Of a stretch of 64,000 nt of DNA, positions 58,989 through 64,000 are shown piece after piece. How positions within the stretch are numbered: position 1 is the stretch's first letter; every line of letters begins with the position of its first letter. The position numbers were made by a program, and so were the translations under genes. The notes below the pieces were generated by a model. The model was not told the DNA's origin and did not search any database. It saw only the letters and a program-made list of their open reading frames with translations. Origin of the DNA: Histomonas meleagridis (lineage: Eukaryota; Parabasalia; Tritrichomonadida; Dientamoebidae); contig WSYJ01000052.1 in NCBI GenBank assembly GCA_020186115.1, forward strand, positions 372,001 to 436,000. Direction: 5' to 3'.

Positions 58989-59430
58989 ATGTTATTATTC
59001 AAAAAGTGCCAATAGAACGATAAGAGATTTATGTCAAATCACATTGCTTTTGACCAAATATTGATTCAAAACATTTGAGTTTAAAGTAAAGCTAACAAAT
59101 ATTGTAAACGTTCGTTATTAGGAATAGGTATGGATAGATAAGCTATATCGAAACCAAATAAAAGAAAAGAAATTTAAAATATGGCATTTTGCAAATAAAA
59201 ATTTGGATTCCAACAATAAATATTTCTTCATATACTTGTATGCCTATCTTATAGCTGTATTGAATACTGTTGGCAGAATAATACTGTAGCACACACGAGA
59301 ACCTCATATAATACCATTTTTAATGTAAACCTATTACAAATAAGAAAACCAAAAAAGTTATACGTATGAAAAATTACATTGAACAAACTATAAATATTTA
59401 AAAAAAAAAATCGCTTTGATCAAATCTACG
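58989..59430. other. Intergenic with diverged repeat copy 3
   Basis: About 440 bp. From about 59260 to 59400 there are stretches matching the 3' flank of the Rho-like gene at 13.1-13.2 kb (for example CAGAATAATACTGTAG/CAGAATACTGTAG, AAAAAAGTTAT...TTACA(T/G)TGAACAA). It extends the duplicated segment of the pseudogene. Confidence 0.5.
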
Positions 59431-60020
59431 CTCAAAAGTTAGTAAAAATTACATTTCTTTGCTTAGCTTTTTTTGTTTTGGTTGCCTTTATAATGATATA
59501 AAGCTGCTTCAAAGGCAGCTTTAAAAACTTGTTCAAGGTTCGTCTGACGTTAAAAATGTCATTTTAACATGTTAATGTAAGTAAATACGTGGATTTCGTT
59601 TACAGCAACTGGCCTTTTGAGGTGATTACAGGAGCTTCTTTTGGTTGGCACTGAGAAGGATTCCGTTCATACTCATATCTGAAAGACTAACCAAAATAAT
59701 CAGAGCGCTCTCGCATAAATCCTAGCCTGCAAACTCAGGAAGATACTCTTCTTTTTGAATATTTTCAAAAGATTGTGGATTAACTAATGAAAAGCAAGCA
59801 ATAAATCATTTGTGTATGGTGCGTAGGTTAAAGGTCGCAAGCTCGTATGGTCACGGCATGAGCTGGTTTTTGTATCAAGATAGATTTCGCCAGATTCCAA
59901 TTTATGTAATTTTCACGAAAATCTGGTAAAGACAACTTCGTGGTTAGTAAGTCTTTCCAACACGCATGTCAGCTGTAACAACTATTCTGGGCGGACCATG
60001 AGGTTTGTTGCGCATTTAAA
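59430..60020 (-). pseudogene. Rho-like GTPase pseudogene, second copy
   Basis: Reading on the minus strand from about 60020, the locus matches the Rho-like gene at 13282-13895 throughout: PPRIVVTADMRVGKT (Gly to Ala and Ser to Met changes in the P-loop), then CFSLVNPQSFENIQKE, LIILVSLSD and later EQVFKAAFEAAL-like codons. Many frameshifts and stops (for example after VGKTY and within the LPEFAG segment) mean no product is possible. Similarity continues into the 3' flank, so a segment of at least 700 bp was duplicated. Confidence 0.85.
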
Positions 60021-60369
60021 CTTCCCCTATTTTTAGTCAAATGTTCTTTTTCAATTCATGTTAATCATTTTCCTCATTTTAATGTTATTGTCGTGATAAC
60101 ATCATTAAAAGAATATAAATTGCATATTAATTAATATCTTCCTAGCAAATATTTTAAATGATTTATATATAGAATCATTCTTTCCATGTGGAACTTCTGT
60201 GGATAACTTAAAAAATCATGAAAATAATAGAATTTACATGTAATTAATATGTTTACGGGCATTCTTAAAGATTTGTTTCAGCTTTACTATATTCTTAATT
60301 TAGTATTCGCATATTTTTTTGAATGGCATTTTTATTTGAATTTTTTCAATTAACGATAGCAAAGGCAAA
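60021..60369. other. Intergenic spacer
   Basis: About 350 bp, AT-rich, between the pseudogene and the TRAPPC10-like gene, which are divergent. No feature recognised. Confidence 0.45.
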
Positions 60370-62985
60370 ATGGCAAAGCCTCCATCAAGAAGCGTCAAAG
60401 TAGCTGTTAATAACCAAACAGAATCATGGAAACAGCTAGAGCAAGATATTACTTCCAACTTTTTTTTCCAATTTCCTATACATAGCATCGATATTCATTA
60501 TGATGAAAAGGATGGATCTGGAATCAACATTGCACCAGAATTTATCCCCGAAGATCCTAATCTTATAGCACTTACACCAATTGGCAATGATCCGTATGAA
60601 CGACCATTTTTATACATCTATGTTTATGAAATCACAGATCCTAATGAATTAATATCAAAAGATTCCAACCCAATAACAATGTGGATAGAGGCCAAAAAGA
60701 TGATCAATGCCACTTATCTAGCAATTGCACTTCAAATTGATCGACCATTTTCCAAAAAGATCACAAATGTCGCACAAATCACTCCTTATCCAGAGGATCA
60801 AAGCAACATTATGTTAATTTCATACAAACCCAAGAAACGTCTTCCTGATTCCATCATATCTTCTGTCCAGTCAGCGATACAAGAGCACATTGTACAAGAC
60901 TTTGTCAAGTACCATCATGAGGCCAAGAACAAGAGCGAAAAGTCTATTCAATATCGATATCGAATATGGTTAAATTTATTATTATTTTCATTTGGCTTTA
61001 TAAACACGTCATACATAGGGTACAAGTCGGTCTACGAAATTTTGAAGGAGAATTTCAAAGACATCACTAGATTATTAGACATTGTACTTGACAATTCACA
61101 AATTATCCATTATCCATTCACTACACATGACGACAATGCCTCGAATCTAATGTTTGCACTTCATGGATTGATGAGTGTATTATATCAACAAGGGAATTGG
61201 ATCGAGCTCAGTCAATTATTTTTATCTCATTATAAATTTTTGATTACTAATTGTCATAATGCTAAAGAAGAACAACTTGTATACGGGTGGAGTGAAAAGT
61301 CCATTAATTCATTAGTTGAAATCTTAAACAAATCTGATTCGAAACAGTCATTAAAGCCATTACTGTTGTTAAAGTTCGATTTAATCATATACCAAAACGG
61401 CGATGACTTAGAGAAAGTATATGAACAATTAACGAAACTTGACATCAGTAAATATACGAATGATATCATCACAGCGAAGTTATTATTATGGCAAAACAAA
61501 CACAACAAAAAGTTAATTAACAAAGTTCCATTAGATTTAACCAATTGGAAAATCGGAAGTGAAACAGTTTTATTACAATTTTATCAATCGTTAAATGATG
61601 AAAACGATAAATATAAAGTTATAAACTTTGGAACTAATTTATTAAAAGATAATTGTGCATTATCCGATGATGATAAATTAAAAGTGTTAAATGAAATTGC
61701 GGAATATAAATCAGATTGTTATAATATGGTTGATATCCCATTTAACACTAAATTAGATTTTTCATCAAATGCATTCATCGATGAATTAATGATGTATGAA
61801 CCATTCGAATTAAAAGTGAATATAAAAGGACCGAAATGGTTAAACTTAGCTGTGTTCGATAAGATGTATATCACATTCGAAAACTTAGAAACGAAAAACG
61901 AATTTAATTCGAAATGTAAAAACATAAAATTTAATTCCGAAATTACATTTAAATGTATATTAAACTTAAAAGGGAAATGGAAAATCACAAAAATTCAAAT
62001 CGTTTCTAAGAATTTGATTTTAGTCCTTCCGATTAATAATTCATATCGAATTGTCATTAAATCGTTCGGAGGAATTAAAAATAATATAATAATTCCACGA
62101 TTGATATGTGATCGAGATGAATTTTATATGATATTAAATATAAATTATTTAAATATATTCGCAAAATCAATTTCACATTTCTTATTGTTCGATAAGAAAA
62201 ATGTGATAATTCCAGCTCAATGTGGCGAAGCTTTATTAATGCCTTCGAATGATAAAATAATGTTCCAAATTAAAGAAAATGGGCAATTAGTTTTCAATGA
62301 TAAATATCCTTTCCAATCCGAAATGAAATGTAAAATTATCATAAAAATGTTAAAGTTCGTGGAAAACGCAATTTTAACAATAGACCATTTCATTGATGGG
62401 CAAAAAATTTGTTCCGAACGTATTAAAAATTCGTTTTCTTTCCCAATCACTTGTAAAACAAGATTTACAACTCAAAACATTTCGCACGTTATGTTAAAAA
62501 ATAACAGCGATAACGTTCTGAAAATTCAAAGCTCTGAAATCAAAGAAAAAGTTTTGATGCCTAATGAAAAGTATTTCGTTTTACATTTAAACCCTTTGAA
62601 TCCTTTGGAATTGAAAGTGAACGATGAGTTCGGTAATGAGGTTTACAAAAAGTGGGAATTGAATCAAGGAGCTGATGGAAAATGTATTAAAGTTACACTG
62701 AATAAAAACGGAAAAATTATTGTGGGACAGTTCATAGAGGCAGAAATAGAATTGGGTAAATGCTCGTTGAAATTTGTCGAAAATGATCAATGTATCGTCG
62801 CGGGAATGTCACAAGTGAAGTGCTTTAACGGTGGAACATTGAAATTTCAATTGATGCCGTTGAAGGTGGGAATTGTAAAGTTGCCAAAAATTTTGATTGA
62901 TGGAGTGGAACATACTTTAGAACCAGGAAATATGAGAGTGGGATGTGAAGGCGCTTTCTCAAATGGGCCGTTGTTGTGTGAGTAA
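60370..62985 (+). CDS. TRAPP II subunit TRAPPC10/Trs130-like (putative)
   Basis: An 871-residue soluble protein. The N terminus (NDPYERPFLYIYVYEITDPN, then a WIEAKKMINATYLAIAL-like strand) resembles the TRAPPC10 segment in which a conserved P-F/L-H-I-Y-W-T-E-C is followed by helix and I-P-D-W-L-I-V. The middle (~200-440) is alpha-helical; the last ~400 residues are beta-rich, as in the TRAPPC10 C-terminal Ig-like domains, ending LKFQLMPLKVGIVKLPKILI. TRAPP II is a Rab GEF at the late Golgi. The match is by pattern only. Codon use turns notably ATT/TTA/AAT-rich in the 3' half. Confidence 0.5.
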   Translation: MAKPPSRSVKVAVNNQTESWKQLEQDITSNFFFQFPIHSIDIHYDEKDGSGINIAPEFIPEDPNLIALTPIGNDPYERPFLYIYVYEITDPNELISKDSNPITMWIEAKKMINATYLAIALQIDRPFSKKITNVAQITPYPEDQSNIMLISYKPKKRLPDSIISSVQSAIQEHIVQDFVKYHHEAKNKSEKSIQYRYRIWLNLLLFSFGFINTSYIGYKSVYEILKENFKDITRLLDIVLDNSQIIHYPFTTHDDNASNLMFALHGLMSVLYQQGNWIELSQLFLSHYKFLITNCHNAKEEQLVYGWSEKSINSLVEILNKSDSKQSLKPLLLLKFDLIIYQNGDDLEKVYEQLTKLDISKYTNDIITAKLLLWQNKHNKKLINKVPLDLTNWKIGSETVLLQFYQSLNDENDKYKVINFGTNLLKDNCALSDDDKLKVLNEIAEYKSDCYNMVDIPFNTKLDFSSNAFIDELMMYEPFELKVNIKGPKWLNLAVFDKMYITFENLETKNEFNSKCKNIKFNSEITFKCILNLKGKWKITKIQIVSKNLILVLPINNSYRIVIKSFGGIKNNIIIPRLICDRDEFYMILNINYLNIFAKSISHFLLFDKKNVIIPAQCGEALLMPSNDKIMFQIKENGQLVFNDKYPFQSEMKCKIIIKMLKFVENAILTIDHFIDGQKICSERIKNSFSFPITCKTRFTTQNISHVMLKNNSDNVLKIQSSEIKEKVLMPNEKYFVLHLNPLNPLELKVNDEFGNEVYKKWELNQGADGKCIKVTLNKNGKIIVGQFIEAEIELGKCSLKFVENDQCIVAGMSQVKCFNGGTLKFQLMPLKVGIVKLPKILIDGVEHTLEPGNMRVGCEGAFSNGPLLCE

Positions 62986-63143
62986 AAAATTTATTAGTTC
63001 AATTTTTAATGTCAATCATTTACATATCTTAATGTGCATCATCATAAAAAGACTATGGAACCAAGTTAATGCAACTCCAAGCTCTGAATAGATAAATGAA
63101 AACTTTTCTTTCATAAAAATTTCGATATATGTAATTTACTAAT
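62986..63143. other. Intergenic, convergent gene ends
   Basis: About 160 bp, AT-rich; nothing recognised. Confidence 0.4.
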
Positions 63144-64000
63144 TCAACTACTAAGTTGTTCATTTATGTTCATGCATGTTAAAAACGAACCTAATACTAA
63201 CATTACAAATCCAAACAATCCTAATATAAAGCACAAGAGACTTCTCGTTGTTTTACTATTTCCAGTCCTCTTATGATATGCATACCACATAATGGCAGGA
63301 TAAACATAGTTAATCAAACAAACAGAAATAACAGAAAAGAAAAACCAAAATGAATTAGCGCTTCTAATATCGAAAACACCGAAAATGAATGGAAAAACAT
63401 TACTTAAAGTAATAACAGTTATAATTTTCCATTTAGGTAGTTCCAATATGTTTTCTTCCTTAAATATTAAGTTGCTCCATGAACACATTAAACTTTTACA
63501 GACTAAAGGATATGAACATGTTACAATCAATAATATTCCTGCACAACGGCAATTAAAACATCGCTTCTATCAAATTCTTCGAAGATATTTATTTTCTCAC
63601 CGCCTGTGGTCGCATAACCTGTGCAACCAGAAATTACATAAATGAAGTAATAATTGTTGCTAAAACAACTATGTTACGCTCCTTAAGTGATTTCTTCTTG
63701 TATAAACGTAATATTGGCATGAATATTGTGGTAATTGGGTAATATAATACACAAAATGTTAATAACCCAAAAAACTCTGAAGTTATAGTAAAAGTATTGC
63801 AACGGTGTATGGAGCCGTATGTACGTATGTATTGACCCATTTTAACAAACATTACAATTAAATAAAATATGACACATAATATTGTAATGATGGATAATTA
63901 TTGGAAGATCTTGTTCTTTCGATATGGAATTGTCAAACATATTGGAATAAGTGAATAAAAAAAGTTCGGAAGATATCTCATACTATTAGAAAGTTTCTAT
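63144..64000 (-). pseudogene. Amino-acid/auxin permease-family transporter, frameshifted, 5' partial
   Basis: Minus-strand reading enters at the right edge with an SSELFLFTYSNMFDNSIS-like segment. It changes frame near 63870 into the ORF 63852-63634 (helices with FGLLTFCVLYYPITTIFM), again near 63635 to a YVISGCTGYATTGGEKIN segment, and again near 63550 into the final frame (LLLIVTCSYPLVCKSL, then three more helices). The order and the GY-x-x-(F/T)-G and SYPL motifs match AAAP-family amino-acid transporters. At least three frameshifts in 0.8 kb argue for a pseudogene, unless the assembly is poor here. Confidence 0.6.

Overview
The window looks like nuclear DNA of a parabasalid flagellate, most probably Tritrichomonas foetus or a close relative. 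The evidence is strong A+T richness, intronless genes packed on both strands, short 5' leaders beginning at TCACATTT/TCACTTTT-type initiators 10-35 nt before the ATG, stop codons often overlapping a TAAA polyadenylation-like signal, and the gene families present: DUF3447-type ankyrin proteins, many-pass PAS/nucleotidyl cyclases, short R2R3 Myb proteins, Mutator-like (MULE) transposases and Pmp-like surface proteins. The species is inferred, not proven. No tRNA, rRNA or CRISPR array was seen, and no GTATGT...ACTAACACACAG-type intron.

Layout. 1-10.4 kb holds mostly housekeeping genes: a degenerate chromodomain helicase cut by the window edge, a beta-helix surface protein, a bacterial-type alpha-acetolactate decarboxylase, ribosomal protein eS27, a hypothetical gene divergent from a Sec1/Munc18 protein, hydrogenosomal import-motor subunit Pam16, and a coiled-coil protein. 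10.4-15.1 kb is repetitive: an ankyrin gene ending in a broken tandem ankyrin array, a frameshifted Rho-like GTPase with a copied flank, and a divergent pair of coiled-coil/tail-anchor genes. 15.2-20.5 kb carries a giant PAS-adenylate cyclase and eS28. 20.5-26.3 kb is a second ankyrin locus (nonsense-broken gene plus 170-bp tandem modules) followed by a dead MULE with terminal inverted repeats. 27-41.6 kb carries arsenite methyltransferase, a NAK kinase with an ANTH-like tail, a decayed Ser/Thr-rich surface protein, UPF1, zeta-COP, a SPT20-like protein, a Myb and two unknown genes. 41.8-45.5 kb is a 1216-residue coiled coil. 45.66-50.43 kb is a second MULE region bounded by near-perfect inverted repeats, with a dead transposase and an intact Myb gene. 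50.7-63 kb carries a Phe-rich amphipathic protein, IFT70, a kinase, a putative H2B-H2A histone-fold doublet, a DMT transporter, a decayed second copy of the Rho-like locus and a TRAPPC10-like gene. The right edge is a frameshifted amino-acid transporter.

Themes. Membrane traffic recurs (Sec1, zeta-COP, TRAPPC10-like, NAK-ANTH kinase), as does chromatin and transcription (pseudo-CHD, SPT20-like, two Mybs, histone-fold doublet). Two genes, acetolactate decarboxylase and arsenite methyltransferase, are candidates for transfer from bacteria. The most striking single item is the compact 166-residue protein whose halves align with H2B and then H2A. The most puzzling structural item is the ankyrin array in which every 87-nt ankyrin module is separated by an AT-rich, frame-breaking spacer of constant 83 nt.
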